Assembly (NCBI RefSeq): GCF_902459695.1
Contig: NZ_CABPRZ010000008.1
Coordinates: 1-64,000 of the forward strand
Direction of reading: 5' to 3'
Source: Pandoraea terrae
GTDB lineage: Bacteria; Pseudomonadota; Gammaproteobacteria; Burkholderiales; Burkholderiaceae
DNA length: 64,000 nucleotides
The position numbers were made by a program, and so were the translations under genes. Each line of letters starts with the position of its first letter. Within the stretch, counting starts at the first letter, position 1. Below the pieces are notes generated by a model. That model had not been told where the DNA came from, made no database searches, and worked only from the letters and a program-made list of their open reading frames with translations. Below are positions 37,727 through 47,079 of this stretch, one piece after another.

Positions 37727-37977
37727 GATGTCTCCTCATTTGTATGAGGAGATGCTAGTTCATCGCGCCAACTTGTCGCATTAGTATTAAGAAGGCTAAT
37801 AACCGAATTCAGAACGCCTTCTTTTGTCCCTGAATTGGGGCGCAGCCGGTGCCTCGCGCTGCGCTTCAGGTATGCTCGGTATTCGCTTGAGCAGTGCTTC
37901 GCTTTTCTGGCATCTGGCCCGTACCTGGCACGGAACCCGAGCCAGAATCTTGCCGACGCAACGTGGCTAACTTGGCT

Positions 37978-39273
37978 TTACGCGAAACGCCGGCTCTCAC
38001 GCCAGGCGAAACAGGCTAGCAACATCGAGGCGACGACATTAAAGGCATGCAATGCCTTCAGGCCGAAAGCTGCAATGAGCCCGGATACGAGCGCTGGGCC
38101 AATGAGGCCGCCGATGGAGAACAAGATGATTAAAGTGGCGCTGATGGCGACACGATGTTCCGCGGAGGTGCGGTCGTTCACATGAGAAGCAATCAGACCG
38201 TACTGCGTGAAGGTCATGGCAACAAACACGAACGTCAGCGCGGAAGCTAGCCAAGGCGCATCTATGACGACTAGCGGGAGAGTCACGCAAGCTGAGCATG
38301 CCGCGAGGCGCGCAGAGAGTCGGCAACGGTGCATGCGGTCCGATAGGCGCCCGACAGGCCATTGGGTGAGCAGCGCGCATAGGAGAGAGCCGCCCGTTAT
38401 CAGCGAAAGTTGGGCAATAGAGAAGCCAATTCGAGCCAGATATACCGGCATCAGGGAGTAGAACGTGCTATAGAGAAGTCCGGAGAGAATGCAGCCTGGT
38501 ACGGCGATAGGCGCCTTATCCATCATGTCGCGCACGCTATCCATCCAGGTGTGAGCGTCAGTTGGGGCGAGGCGGTTGTCCGGAACCCTTGATGGCCATC
38601 CCTGCATCATCGTTATCGGCAACACCGCCGCCGTAAAGAGTGCGACGACGAGAAGAATTTGTGTTTGACTACCTGGTGCGCCGATATTCAACAGAAACTG
38701 GCCAGCCCCAACGGCCAAAAAATTGATGGCCTGGTAGGAGCCGAAGACGCTTCCCCGGATCGAGTTAGGTACTGAGCCGTTCAGCCAACTTTCCACCGTG
38801 GTGTATATGCCCATTAAGGCGAATCCAGTTCCAAGACGGAACAGACAAAGGGTGAACGGGGATTCAGACATCGAGAAGCCCATGACCAGAAGAGTTGCCA
38901 TGGCAGCGAACGCCACAAATGCACGATGCTGTCCGATGCGTTCGATGAGTGTTCTGGTGAAGAACGCCCCCAGGATAAATCCGCCGTAATAGCTGGACTG
39001 AACCGCCCCGACCAGCATTGTCGACGCATCGAAACGCATAATCTGGAAGGGGACAGCGGTGGTAAAGAGGCCGTTACCGACAATGAGCACCCCGTAGGCC
39101 GCGAGGAGTCCAATGAGGCCGGGATAGACGCTGGCGGATGCGCTGACGATTGCGTCTGGCGCAGCCGGACTCGAATGGGCAGCTCCCAGTAGGGAAGCTT
39201 CTGACAACGGACCCGGGCGGTCAACCTCGATATTTTCCGCTGCGGCGTGATTAGGCAAGTCTCGGGGCATCAT
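37978..39273 (-). CDS. MFS transporter (YcaD-like)
   Basis: 431 residues, about 12 hydrophobic segments. The MFS loop 2-3 motif region is 'ILGAFFTRTLIERIGQHRAFV', and 'GIYTTVESWLNGSVPNSIRGSVFGSYQAINFLAVGAGQFLL' is characteristic of the YcaD/'SWLN' group. The N terminus has ~45 polar residues. The substrate is unknown; its location among amino-acid oxidases suggests import or export of an amine or amino acid. Confidence 0.85.
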   Translation of the reverse strand: MMPRDLPNHAAAENIEVDRPGPLSEASLLGAAHSSPAAPDAIVSASASVYPGLIGLLAAYGVLIVGNGLFTTAVPFQIMRFDASTMLVGAVQSSYYGGFILGAFFTRTLIERIGQHRAFVAFAAMATLLVMGFSMSESPFTLCLFRLGTGFALMGIYTTVESWLNGSVPNSIRGSVFGSYQAINFLAVGAGQFLLNIGAPGSQTQILLVVALFTAAVLPITMMQGWPSRVPDNRLAPTDAHTWMDSVRDMMDKAPIAVPGCILSGLLYSTFYSLMPVYLARIGFSIAQLSLITGGSLLCALLTQWPVGRLSDRMHRCRLSARLAACSACVTLPLVVIDAPWLASALTFVFVAMTFTQYGLIASHVNDRTSAEHRVAISATLIILFSIGGLIGPALVSGLIAAFGLKALHAFNVVASMLLACFAWRESRRFA

Positions 39274-39457
39274 CTGTATTGGCCAGCTTTCGCGGTTTCT
39301 GGACGTGTTTGCCGATTGGAATTACGGACTACTTGGGGCGACCGGGCTCGAAATGCTTACTTAGCAACATGGCGCAATACCCTCAACATATTCTCTTCGC
39401 CTGACTGTGGTTTGCGCTATCAGGATTAGAAATCGTGATGTTGAGCTTCATTGCAGC

Positions 39458-39628
39458 TTATGATCCGGCGCCGGCTTCCTTCATGGGCACGGCGGCCTCA
39501 ACGGCAATTTCGTCAAACGGATTGATGGACATCTTGGCATTACCGATGTCGACACCGGTCCGGTCGGACTTGGCGCGAACCTTGACGTTGTAGTCCACGA
39601 CTCGTTTGACTGCTGCGATAACTTTCAT
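39458..39628 (-). pseudogene. etfB: etfB fragment (electron-transfer flavoprotein beta subunit, N-terminal ~55 residues)
   Basis: '[28 protein letters not shown]', '..[24 protein letters not shown]' matches the N terminus of EtfB very closely and then stops, against a normal length of ~249 residues. It is a remnant of a gene used with dehydrogenases of the sarcosine/dimethylglycine or N-methylproline type. HutD follows 12 bp upstream in the transcript. Why only this piece survives is unclear; an upstream in-frame ATG at 39643 is less likely as the start. Confidence 0.82.
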
Positions 39629-39639
39629 TTGCAACGTAC

Positions 39640-40239
39640 TCAAGCAAAGTTGCTTCGTGATGCTCTGTTCTCGATTGACTCAATCAACGCCACAACGGGC
39701 GGGTGGTTCCCAATCGGGCTTCCGGCGTCGCGTACGACTCGCATCGGTTTCACTACCGATGCAATGGCGAGGAACTGGCCCGGCGGAATGGCGATGGCAG
39801 TGCCGTCGTCCCCGTATACGACGCATCTGGAGTGGCCGGCGAGAATCACAGCGGCTGACCCCGGCGGCAGTGTCGCTTCGGTGTGGAGGATTTGGGCGCT
39901 CGGAACATACCTGTCGGTCCGCGCCATAATGTTAAGCGCAACCACCGGGGCGTCGATTAGCGACGCAGTCCAGTCAATCGAACCGTCATAAATGGTCGGT
40001 ACCAGGTACTCGAGCGGGAGCACCCGCTCTGCCCCACGCAGGACCACACCCTTTCCATCAACGATGAGCGATAACCGGGTCATACCGTCAAAGCGGGAGT
40101 ACGGCCCGTTCGCTTCGACGTTTGCCAGGCTGACGCGCCAGTCACAGTCGCGCTCAGCCAGCAACCGCGTGACACCGCCGCCGTTCTTCCATGGCTGCGC
40201 GGGCACCAGGCTCAGCCGTTTCACTTCGAGCTGGCTCAT
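39640..40239 (-). CDS. HutD family protein (cupin-like)
   Basis: 199 residues. '[14 protein letters not shown]', '[34 protein letters not shown]' and '[17 protein letters not shown]' match HutD. HutD is linked to histidine utilisation in pseudomonads, where it is thought to buffer intermediate levels; its chemistry is not established. No hut genes are nearby. It lies 10 bp downstream of the sarcosine-oxidase-like gene, suggesting a shared transcript. Confidence 0.85.
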   Translation of the reverse strand: MSQLEVKRLSLVPAQPWKNGGGVTRLLAERDCDWRVSLANVEANGPYSRFDGMTRLSLIVDGKGVVLRGAERVLPLEYLVPTIYDGSIDWTASLIDAPVVALNIMARTDRYVPSAQILHTEATLPPGSAAVILAGHSRCVVYGDDGTAIAIPPGQFLAIASVVKPMRVVRDAGSPIGNHPPVVALIESIENRASRSNFA

Positions 40240-40249
40240 GCTGCGTTGA

Positions 40250-41452
40250 TCAGGAAACTGCGCCGAGTCCGTATTTGCCCGTCAGCAGATCGCCCGTTTC
40301 AAAACGCTCGATGGCGTAGGGCTGCAAGGAGACGTCGGTCGGCAATCCGAGTGCCTCCTGGGCGAGCACGCGACCGACAGTCGGGGACAGCTTGAACCCG
40401 TGGCCGGAGAAGCCGTAGCCGACGACCAGGCCTTCAATGCCGGACAGCTTGCCAAGGACGGGGTTCCAGTCGGGGGTTACATCGTAGACGCCAGTCCACG
40501 AAGAAGCGATGCCGGCCGTTTCGTAGTTCGGGAAGCGCTCAGCCACCTGCGCGCCGACTTCGACGATGTAGTCCATCGGGATGTCGCCTTGCTCGATCTC
40601 GGCGGTTTGCAGCTTCTCTCCCACGATGCCTTCGCTGACAAGCATCTGGCTGCCACCATAGCTGCGGCAGTAGAGCATGCCCGGCGACCCGAGATCCTTG
40701 AAAACCGGCATCGAGTAGGTGTACTTCGCTTCGTTGCATTCCAGGGCCAGTACTGCATGGCGTTCCGGCACCACCGGTAGCGAGCGGCCGGTCCAGCCGG
40801 CCAGTTCCGGCGTCCAGATGTTCTGGGTGCTGATGACCATCGGGGTGGCGAAGTCGCCGATTGAGGTCGAGACGCCGACAACCTTGCCGTTCTCGATCAA
40901 GACTTTATGGACTTCGGCATTCTCGCGGATGGTGACACCGCCGCGGCGCGCGGCCCGAGCAAAGCTGGTGGCCACCAGGTAAGCGTCTGCAAAGCCGGCT
41001 TCGGGCTCATAGCCAATCAGGGCTGCGTCTTCGAACTGCGCGATGGGCAGCAGTTCTTTCGCTTGCTTGCGGTCCAGCAATTCGAGAGGAATGCCCTGGT
41101 CCTGCTGCTGCTTCAGCGAGGCGCGCAGCGGTTCGAGCTTGTCGCCTTCCGGGGAGACGATCATGTAGCCACACTTCACCAGCCCGCAGGATGCTTCTTC
41201 GTCGCCGAGATATCTGGCGAAGTCGTTGAACACGGCCCAGGACTGGCGGGCTAGTTCCACGTTCTCCCTGACCGAATAATGGGTACGCAGGATGCCGGAC
41301 GATTGTGACGTCGTCCCCGCACCGATGTTGCCCCGGTCGAGCACGAGGACGCTCTTCGCGCCGAACTTGGCCAGATGAAACGCTACGGAGCTGCCGATGA
41401 CACCGGCGCCGATCACCACGACGTCATATGAATTCACGGATGCACCTTCCAT
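40250..41452 (-). CDS. Sarcosine oxidase beta-subunit-like FAD-dependent oxidoreductase
   Basis: 400 residues. The FAD motif is 'VVVIGAGVIGSSVAFHLAKFG', with 'GAGTTSQSSGILRTHYS' following as in SoxB/dimethylglycine-dehydrogenase-type enzymes, and 'GVYDVTPDWNPVLG' and 'GYGFSGHGFKLSPTVGRVLA' at the C terminus. It probably oxidises a secondary amine such as sarcosine or N-methylproline. The etfB fragment two genes downstream suggests that an ETF-coupled dehydrogenase once acted here. Confidence 0.85.
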   Translation of the reverse strand: MEGASVNSYDVVVIGAGVIGSSVAFHLAKFGAKSVLVLDRGNIGAGTTSQSSGILRTHYSVRENVELARQSWAVFNDFARYLGDEEASCGLVKCGYMIVSPEGDKLEPLRASLKQQQDQGIPLELLDRKQAKELLPIAQFEDAALIGYEPEAGFADAYLVATSFARAARRGGVTIRENAEVHKVLIENGKVVGVSTSIGDFATPMVISTQNIWTPELAGWTGRSLPVVPERHAVLALECNEAKYTYSMPVFKDLGSPGMLYCRSYGGSQMLVSEGIVGEKLQTAEIEQGDIPMDYIVEVGAQVAERFPNYETAGIASSWTGVYDVTPDWNPVLGKLSGIEGLVVGYGFSGHGFKLSPTVGRVLAQEALGLPTDVSLQPYAIERFETGDLLTGKYGLGAVS

Positions 41453-41794
41453 TGAGAGGTTGTTCCGAGAGTTTGGTGCAGCTGGAGACGGTGCTGGCTA
41501 ATATAAGTGCAGGCGTTTCTTAGTAGAAACGAAAGCGAATAATGAGTGCCGGTTTCGGCATGTTTCTTGGTACACGCCGGCCTCGGTGACTGTTCCCCGG
41601 TGTTCGGCTGATCGTCGGTATCGTCAAACTCATAGCGCCGGGGAGCATAGCGTCTGACATGGCTGAGCAGCCGCTATCGCACTGCGTCAATTCTTGGTGC
41701 AGGGCACGAAACGGCGGCGTAGTTCAAGCACTATTTTTAAGCAGCATAACCGCTGCTTATACAACACCGGGGGTGGTCTTAGGATCGGCCTGGC
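41453..41794. other. Intergenic region between LysR and sarcosine-oxidase-like genes
   Basis: 342 bp, relatively AT-rich, between two minus-strand genes. It should hold the promoter of the 40.2-41.4 kb operon. No gene, strong hairpin or T-tract was recognised. Confidence 0.5.
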
Positions 41795-42805
41795 CTAAGC
41801 TTCGCTCTGCAGGCACACGTCTTCGGGCTTGAGTTGCATCGCTGAAGCGATGTCGTGCGAGACCTGCCGCTCGAATACACGGCGAAGCATGTCATACAAG
41901 TCCGCTGGGAGATGGCCGAGTTCATTCTCACGAAATGACAGGTAGAAGGAACGGCTCAGGCCCGCGTGCGGACGCCCATGCCGTGAGAAAGATGACAGAG
42001 GTACGACTTTGATCTCCGGCACGTAGTGGCGCGACTGCCATACGCATAACGGCGTGGTAATGGCAAATCCGAGTCCGGCCGCCACGAGGCTGAGCATCGG
42101 GTCGGTTGCATCGAACTCACATGAGCGCTCGATATTTTCGCCGTGCGCCGCCAGATAGGAGTCTACGTGCTGGCCGATCACTGACCGCGCGCTGTACCGG
42201 ATGAGCTGGAGGTGCTGGTTCAAGTCCGCCAGGGTCGTGAAGCGGTCGATTTCGAAATCCTTCGGAATTACGACGAAGTACGGCTCCGTGAACAACTTGC
42301 GCTTACGGACGCCGGGCACCTGAGCCACGCCGCTGGTTGTCACGGCGACGTCGAGCTGACGCGCCTCCAGCTGTGCATCGAGCGCTGGCGTTATGCCGGA
42401 CCAGAGTCGAATCTGATGTGAGCTGCCAGACAGTGCCCTGATGATGACGGGGCCGATGGTTGCCGCAAACGAGTCCACGCAGCCTAGCCGGACCACGACA
42501 CGCTTTGCCCGGGTAACGTTCCTTACGCTCTCGACCATCTGGTCGGCGCCTTGCAGCAGAGCTGTGGCGTGTTCGAATAGCCGCTGGCCTGCCGCCGTTG
42601 GCCGGGCAGGTCGCGTTGCCCGATCGAGGAGCATCGTATCGAGCAGCGTTTCGAGGGCTTTGATGCGCTGCGAAACGCCTGCCTGGGAGATACTCAGCCG
42701 CTCAGCAGCATCGGATATCGAGCCCGCCTCGACGACCGCCACCCAGCTGGCGAGGAGGTCCCAGTCCGGGTACCGTTCTGTTACTCTCTCTCTCATGATC
42801 GGCAT
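41795..42805 (-). CDS. LysR-family transcriptional regulator
   Basis: 336 residues. The HTH is 'WDLLASWVAVVEAGSISDAAERLSISQAGVSQRIKALE', followed by a full effector-binding domain ('VVRLGCVDSFAATIGPVIIRAL', 'LDVAVTTSGVAQV', 'AAGLGFAITTPLCVW'). The start is taken at 42805 (ATG), with 42796 as an alternative; an extension to 42931 is rejected because it overlaps the TetR gene region and has no homology. It probably controls the operon to its left or the adjacent amine-use genes. Confidence 0.85.
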   Translation of the reverse strand: MPIMRERVTERYPDWDLLASWVAVVEAGSISDAAERLSISQAGVSQRIKALETLLDTMLLDRATRPARPTAAGQRLFEHATALLQGADQMVESVRNVTRAKRVVVRLGCVDSFAATIGPVIIRALSGSSHQIRLWSGITPALDAQLEARQLDVAVTTSGVAQVPGVRKRKLFTEPYFVVIPKDFEIDRFTTLADLNQHLQLIRYSARSVIGQHVDSYLAAHGENIERSCEFDATDPMLSLVAAGLGFAITTPLCVWQSRHYVPEIKVVPLSSFSRHGRPHAGLSRSFYLSFRENELGHLPADLYDMLRRVFERQVSHDIASAMQLKPEDVCLQSEA

Positions 42806-42964
42806 CAATGTGATAGCTGACTCCAGCACGGGCGCCCCAGCAACCCCAGCTCCATGGCATGCACCCCTTGGCTGGCATGCCTTGGCAGTTGCACTGCCAG
42901 AATCATTCCTGCAGCTGGGCTGCACCGGCACGCGCCGAGCGGCGCAATCGCTTGGCGTGACGGG

Positions 42965-43636
42965 TCAGTTCTTTCCTCCGGGCCGCAAATTCCGTTTCCA
43001 GACTTCTCCCGTGGCGTCATCGATAACGCCATGGAATACGCCAAGTACGTCTTCGATGGAGATGGATGCAGCAACCCGGTGTTCGATCCAGAGGCCATGG
43101 ACCAGGGCCATGGCCTGAATGGCGTATACGTGCGCCATCGCCCGGCTGCAGCCGGCTTCCCGCAAGTCGTGCGTGAAGTTTGAGCGCAGGCGCCTCGAGA
43201 ATGCCGCGCACAATCGCTGAACCTCTGCGTCGTGGGCCGACGAACTCCACATGTGCGGCCAGACATTGGCCGCACCTGGGCTCATCACTTCATCGCTGAA
43301 GCACATATCCGCCGTGAATTTCATGCGTTCGACGGGATCGGCAATGCCGCGCCGGCCTGCGGTGAGCTGATCGCGGACGCGCCGGATGAGAAACACGAAC
43401 GTCCTGTAGACCAGATCGTTCTTGTTATCGAAGTGGTGGTGCACGAGGCCCACCGAAACGCCGGCATATTCGCTGACCTTGCGAATTGTCAGGTTCTCAA
43501 GGCCGACCTGCCCGACAACTTCCAGCGTTGCTTCCACGAGCTTTAGCGGCATGCCCTCAACCTGTCCGGCGTCTTCTCGCCGGGCTTCGTGAGAGGTAGT
43601 GCGAACGCTGGGGGATTGCAGGGGTGCTTTATTCAT
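42965..43636 (-). CDS. BetI-like TetR-family repressor
   Basis: 223 residues. The HTH region is 'ATLEVVGQVGLENLTIRKVSEYAGVSVGLVHHHFDNKNDLVYRTF', close to BetI, the choline-responsive repressor. The C-terminal ligand domain has 'MALVHGLWIEHRVA' typical of the BetI group. Divergent from the glutamate-semialdehyde dehydrogenase gene; the 665-bp gap between them carries palindromes matching a TetR operator. A betaine or choline-like inducer is plausible but inferred. Confidence 0.85.
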   Translation of the reverse strand: MNKAPLQSPSVRTTSHEARREDAGQVEGMPLKLVEATLEVVGQVGLENLTIRKVSEYAGVSVGLVHHHFDNKNDLVYRTFVFLIRRVRDQLTAGRRGIADPVERMKFTADMCFSDEVMSPGAANVWPHMWSSSAHDAEVQRLCAAFSRRLRSNFTHDLREAGCSRAMAHVYAIQAMALVHGLWIEHRVAASISIEDVLGVFHGVIDDATGEVWKRNLRPGGKN

Positions 43637-43765
43637 TTCATCGGTAAGTAACTCGCCGCTCCAGAGGCAGGCGGCGTCGGACCTAATGGTACATCCGATT
43701 CGAGAGTTCTAAACGCTCGTTCAGCATCCATATGTGTGGCAAACCGCTCGCAGGCTCATCCTTAT

Positions 43766-43779
43766 TGAACATATGTTCA
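43766..43779. promoter_or_regulatory. Palindromic operator candidate, site 1
   Basis: TGAACATATGTTCA, a perfect 14-bp palindrome 130 bp upstream of the tetR start. Confidence 0.65.
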
Positions 43780-43916
43780 CTGTATGGTTGATGCACACGC
43801 CATCGGGATGCAGGAAAATATCGGGTTTTTCCCTATTTTGTGCGGCATAGCTAGGGGAATACCTGATATTTGAGGTTGTGAGATTTACATGTATAGTTGC
43901 TTCCGTTGTTGTTTGC

Positions 43917-43930
43917 TGAACGTATGTTCA
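43917..43930. promoter_or_regulatory. Palindromic operator candidate, site 2
   Basis: TGAACGTATGTTCA, identical to site 1 except for one base; 151 bp from site 1. Confidence 0.6.
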
Positions 43931-44012
43931 GGAGTGGCTGGGTTGGTAGGGTGGGAAGAGGGCGGGCATATATGGTGGCTTTGGCATGCGTTGGCATATT
44001 CGCCAAGTTTGC

Positions 44013-44026
44013 TGAACATGTGACCA
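44013..44026. promoter_or_regulatory. Degenerate operator-like half site, site 3
   Basis: TGAACATGTGACCA keeps the left half (TGAACAT) of sites 1 and 2 and a weak right half; like site 2 it is preceded by TTTGC. It may be a weak third site. Confidence 0.35.
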
Positions 44027-44301
44027 GTAGGTGCCGCCGGTGGAACGGGAAGTACGTCTGCTTCCAGCTCGGCTCGCAGCTTAGTCAGCAAAGCGCAAGC
44101 ATCGATCCCGTCATCGATAACCGCATTGATTCTTTGCATAAGGCGGGATGAAGCAATAAGGCGTTCTTTTCGTTTGCCACTAGTCTTGACAGCGAAGATT
44201 CCGCGCGAACGGTAATGGCTGGAGCCCACCAGAAGCGGAAAAACATGCGGGTGCACATCAAGCCGTACGGTTTTGTTTAAACGTTTTGTTAAGGAGTGAG
44301 C

Positions 44302-45912
44302 GTGATTTCTGGTCCCCAATTTCCGATGCCTGCGAATGAGCCGGAAGTGAGCTTCCGCCCCGGAACGGAAGCAGCAGATTCCCTGAGGAAGGCCCTCGAA
44401 CAACGTGAAGTCGTCGAGATCCCGACCGTCATCGGCGGCAAGAAGTACTACTCGGATAACACGGTCGAAGTGCGCGCTCCGCATGACCACCAACGACTGC
44501 TCGCTCGGATTCATCGACCCACTGAAAGCCAGGTGCAAGAAGCCATCGCGAATTCGAAATCGGTGGCGCGCGACTGGGCGAACCTGACGCATGCAAGTCG
44601 CGCCACCATCCTGCATCGTGCCGCGGAAATCATCGCGACGCGACTGCGCGTGAAGATCAATGCGGCGACCATGCTGGGCCAAAGCAAGACGATCGACCAG
44701 GCAGAGCCCGACAGCGGCTGCGAACTTATCGACTTCCTGCGCTTTAACGCCTTCAATGCGCAACGTGTCTATGCTGAGCAGCCGCTGTCGGTGCCCACCG
44801 CAGTGAACCGCGCAGATTGGCGACCGCTCGAAGGGTTCGTCTACGCCATTTCGCCCTTCAACTTCACTGCCATCGGCGGCAACCTGACGACCGCCCCCGC
44901 GATCATGGGTAACACGGTGCTGTGGAAGCCTTCCGAAAAGTCTGCGCTGGCGAACTACATCTTTTATGAGGCGCTTGAAGAGGCTGGCCTGCCCCCGGGA
45001 GTCATCAACTTCGTTCCTGGCGAGGCCGAGCTGACAACGCGTGTGGCGCTGTCGTCTGCAGACCTTGCAGGCATTCACTTCACGGGCTCGTCCGCGGTGT
45101 TCCAGTCCCTATGGAAGGGCGTTGCATCGAAGGTTGACGCATTCCGCACGATTCCGCGCCTTGTCGGTGAGACGGGCGGCAAAGACTTCGTGCTCGCACA
45201 CGCTTCGGCTAACGCCTCTGAAGTCGCGATTGCATTGATTCGAGGGGCCTTCGAGTACCAAGGGCAGAAGTGCAGCGCTGCCTCGCGTGCCTATATCCCG
45301 CGCAGCCTGTGGCCGGCAGTCTCGCAGGAACTGCGCGCCAGGCTCCATGAGCTCAAGGTGGGCGATGTCGCCGACTCCAATACCTTCATGGGCGCCGTGA
45401 TTTCCAAGGCGTCCTATGAAAAGCTCAGCCGCGTGCTGGCTGCCGCGAAGGACGACGGCGCCGTGAAACTCGTGTCCGGCGGCAATACCTGGTCGGAGCC
45501 TGGTTACTTTGTCGAGCCGACCGTGCTGGAAGTGTCGGACCCGAAACACGACCTCATGACGCACGAGCTGTTCGGCCCCGTCCTGTCTGTCCATGTCTAC
45601 GATGACAACGCGTGGAACGAGACCCTCGCGCTGATTGACGCGACCAGCCCGTATGCCCTGACCGGTTCGATTTTCAGTACCGACCGCTTCGCACTGCACC
45701 AAGCCGAAAGCGTACTCATTAACGCTGCGGGCAACCTGTACCTGAACGACAAGCCTACCGGCGCCATGATCGGTCAGCAACCTTTCGGCGGTGGCCGTGC
45801 CAGCGGCACCAATGACAAGGCCGGTTCGTATCTGAACCTGCTGCGCTGGGCGTCGCCGCGCGTCGTCAAGGAAACGTACCTGCCGCCGCGCGACTGGCGT
45901 TTCGGCGCTTGA
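44302..45912 (+). CDS. rocA: L-glutamate gamma-semialdehyde (P5C) dehydrogenase
   Basis: 536 residues, PruA/RocA-type. 'AISPFNFTAIGGNLTTAPAIMGNTVLWKPSEKS' has the oxyanion Asn, 'RLVGETGGKDF' the general-base Glu, and 'YQGQKCSAASRAYIP' the catalytic Cys, so it is predicted to be active. It oxidises glutamate semialdehyde to glutamate with NAD. The GTG at 44302 is chosen because AAGGAG ends 5 nt upstream; a GTG at 44296 overlaps that site. Downstream putA encodes proline dehydrogenase whose own dehydrogenase domain appears dead, so this enzyme probably completes proline oxidation. Confidence 0.92.
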   Translation: MISGPQFPMPANEPEVSFRPGTEAADSLRKALEQREVVEIPTVIGGKKYYSDNTVEVRAPHDHQRLLARIHRPTESQVQEAIANSKSVARDWANLTHASRATILHRAAEIIATRLRVKINAATMLGQSKTIDQAEPDSGCELIDFLRFNAFNAQRVYAEQPLSVPTAVNRADWRPLEGFVYAISPFNFTAIGGNLTTAPAIMGNTVLWKPSEKSALANYIFYEALEEAGLPPGVINFVPGEAELTTRVALSSADLAGIHFTGSSAVFQSLWKGVASKVDAFRTIPRLVGETGGKDFVLAHASANASEVAIALIRGAFEYQGQKCSAASRAYIPRSLWPAVSQELRARLHELKVGDVADSNTFMGAVISKASYEKLSRVLAAAKDDGAVKLVSGGNTWSEPGYFVEPTVLEVSDPKHDLMTHELFGPVLSVHVYDDNAWNETLALIDATSPYALTGSIFSTDRFALHQAESVLINAAGNLYLNDKPTGAMIGQQPFGGGRASGTNDKAGSYLNLLRWASPRVVKETYLPPRDWRFGA

Positions 45913-45944
45913 TAGCCAGGTTCGGCTTCCCCAAGGAGAACACG

Positions 45945-47021
45945 ATGTCGACTATTGTCTCATTCAAAAACGTCCAGAAGACCTACGACGGCGAAACGCT
46001 GGTCGTGAAGAACCTCAACCTTGAGATTGAGCAGGGAGAATTCCTCACGATGCTCGGGCCGTCCGGGTCGGGAAAGACGACCTGTCTGATGATGCTGGCC
46101 GGCTTCGAAACTGCCACGCAAGGCGAAATTCTCCTGCAAGGGAAGCCGATTAACCGAATTCCGCCAGAGCGGCGGAATATCGGCATGGTCTTTCAGAGTT
46201 ACGCACTGTTCCCGCATAAATCGGTTGCCGAGAATCTGGCCTTTCCGTTGAAGGTTCGCAAGGTCTCCAAACACGAGATTGAGCAGAAGGTGACGAAGGC
46301 ATTGCGCATGGTGAACATGGAGAAGTTTGCCAATCGCATGCCGGCGCAACTGTCCGGCGGACAGCAGCAGCGTATTGCCGTCGCACGCGCTCTGGTATTC
46401 GAACCTGCTCTCGTGTTGATGGACGAACCGCTCGGTGCGCTCGACAAGCAACTGCGAGAGCAGATGCAATATGAAATCAAGCAGATTCACGAGCAGAGCG
46501 GGCTAACGGTCGTGTACGTGACCCACGACCAGGGCGAAGCACTGACCATGTCCGACCGCATTGCCGTTTTCAACAACGGCATCATCCAGCAGCTCGCGTC
46601 GCCGTCGGAACTCTACGAGAAGCCCGAAAACGCGTTCGTGGCGCGCTTTATCGGTGAGAGCAACGAACTCAAAGGGGTGATCTCGGCGCTCGACCACACG
46701 CGTTGCACGGTAAGAATCGATGGGGGTCACAGCATTCGCGCGAGCGCTGGTGCTGCTATTCACGCCGCTGGTCACGCGAGCATCTCGTTGAGGCCGGAAC
46801 GAATCGTTGTTGGGGAGCAAGCACGCTCTTGCGACAACGTATTTCATGGCGGCGTGAAAGACCTGATCTATTACGGCGATCACCTTCGCGTAGTGATGCA
46901 GATATGCGGACGCAACGACTTCATTGTGAAGCTGCCCAATGATGGAGCTGCACGTCAGTTGCGTATCGGCGATTCAGTTGACGTTGGGTGGATGGCCGAC
47001 GCGTGCCGGGCCTTGTTGTAA
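45945..47021 (+). CDS. ABC transporter ATP-binding protein (PotA-like)
   Basis: 358 residues. Walker A is 'GPSGSGKT' (about 39-46), the signature is 'LSGGQQQRIAVARAL', Walker B is 'LVLMDEPLGALD' and the switch His lies in 'VTHDQGEA'. A C-terminal TOBE-like domain ('GESNELKGVIS..') follows, as in PotA/FbpC importers. AAGGAG precedes the ATG. First of a four-gene importer operon; the gap to rocA is only 32 bp. Confidence 0.92.
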   Translation: MSTIVSFKNVQKTYDGETLVVKNLNLEIEQGEFLTMLGPSGSGKTTCLMMLAGFETATQGEILLQGKPINRIPPERRNIGMVFQSYALFPHKSVAENLAFPLKVRKVSKHEIEQKVTKALRMVNMEKFANRMPAQLSGGQQQRIAVARALVFEPALVLMDEPLGALDKQLREQMQYEIKQIHEQSGLTVVYVTHDQGEALTMSDRIAVFNNGIIQQLASPSELYEKPENAFVARFIGESNELKGVISALDHTRCTVRIDGGHSIRASAGAAIHAAGHASISLRPERIVVGEQARSCDNVFHGGVKDLIYYGDHLRVVMQICGRNDFIVKLPNDGAARQLRIGDSVDVGWMADACRALL

Positions 47022-47079
47022 CCCAGTTGGGCGGAAGCTCACTGATTTTCTGCTTGTTTATTTTGATGAGGTCAAAAAA

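Larger units (their letters stand above)
43637..44301. other. Long regulatory intergenic region
   Basis: 665 bp between the divergent tetR and rocA genes, clearly AT-richer than its surroundings. It contains three related palindromic sites. No gene is supported: the minus-strand frame open over 44300-43885 is mainly a continuation of the antisense of rocA and matches no family I recognise. An AAGGAG ribosome site (44291-44296) ends the region. Confidence 0.6.

Noticed and set aside
43885-45078. A 397-codon minus-strand frame overlapping rocA and extending into the regulatory gap
   Set aside because: Mostly antisense of rocA. The 43885-44300 part has no family match, is AT-rich and contains operator-like palindromes.
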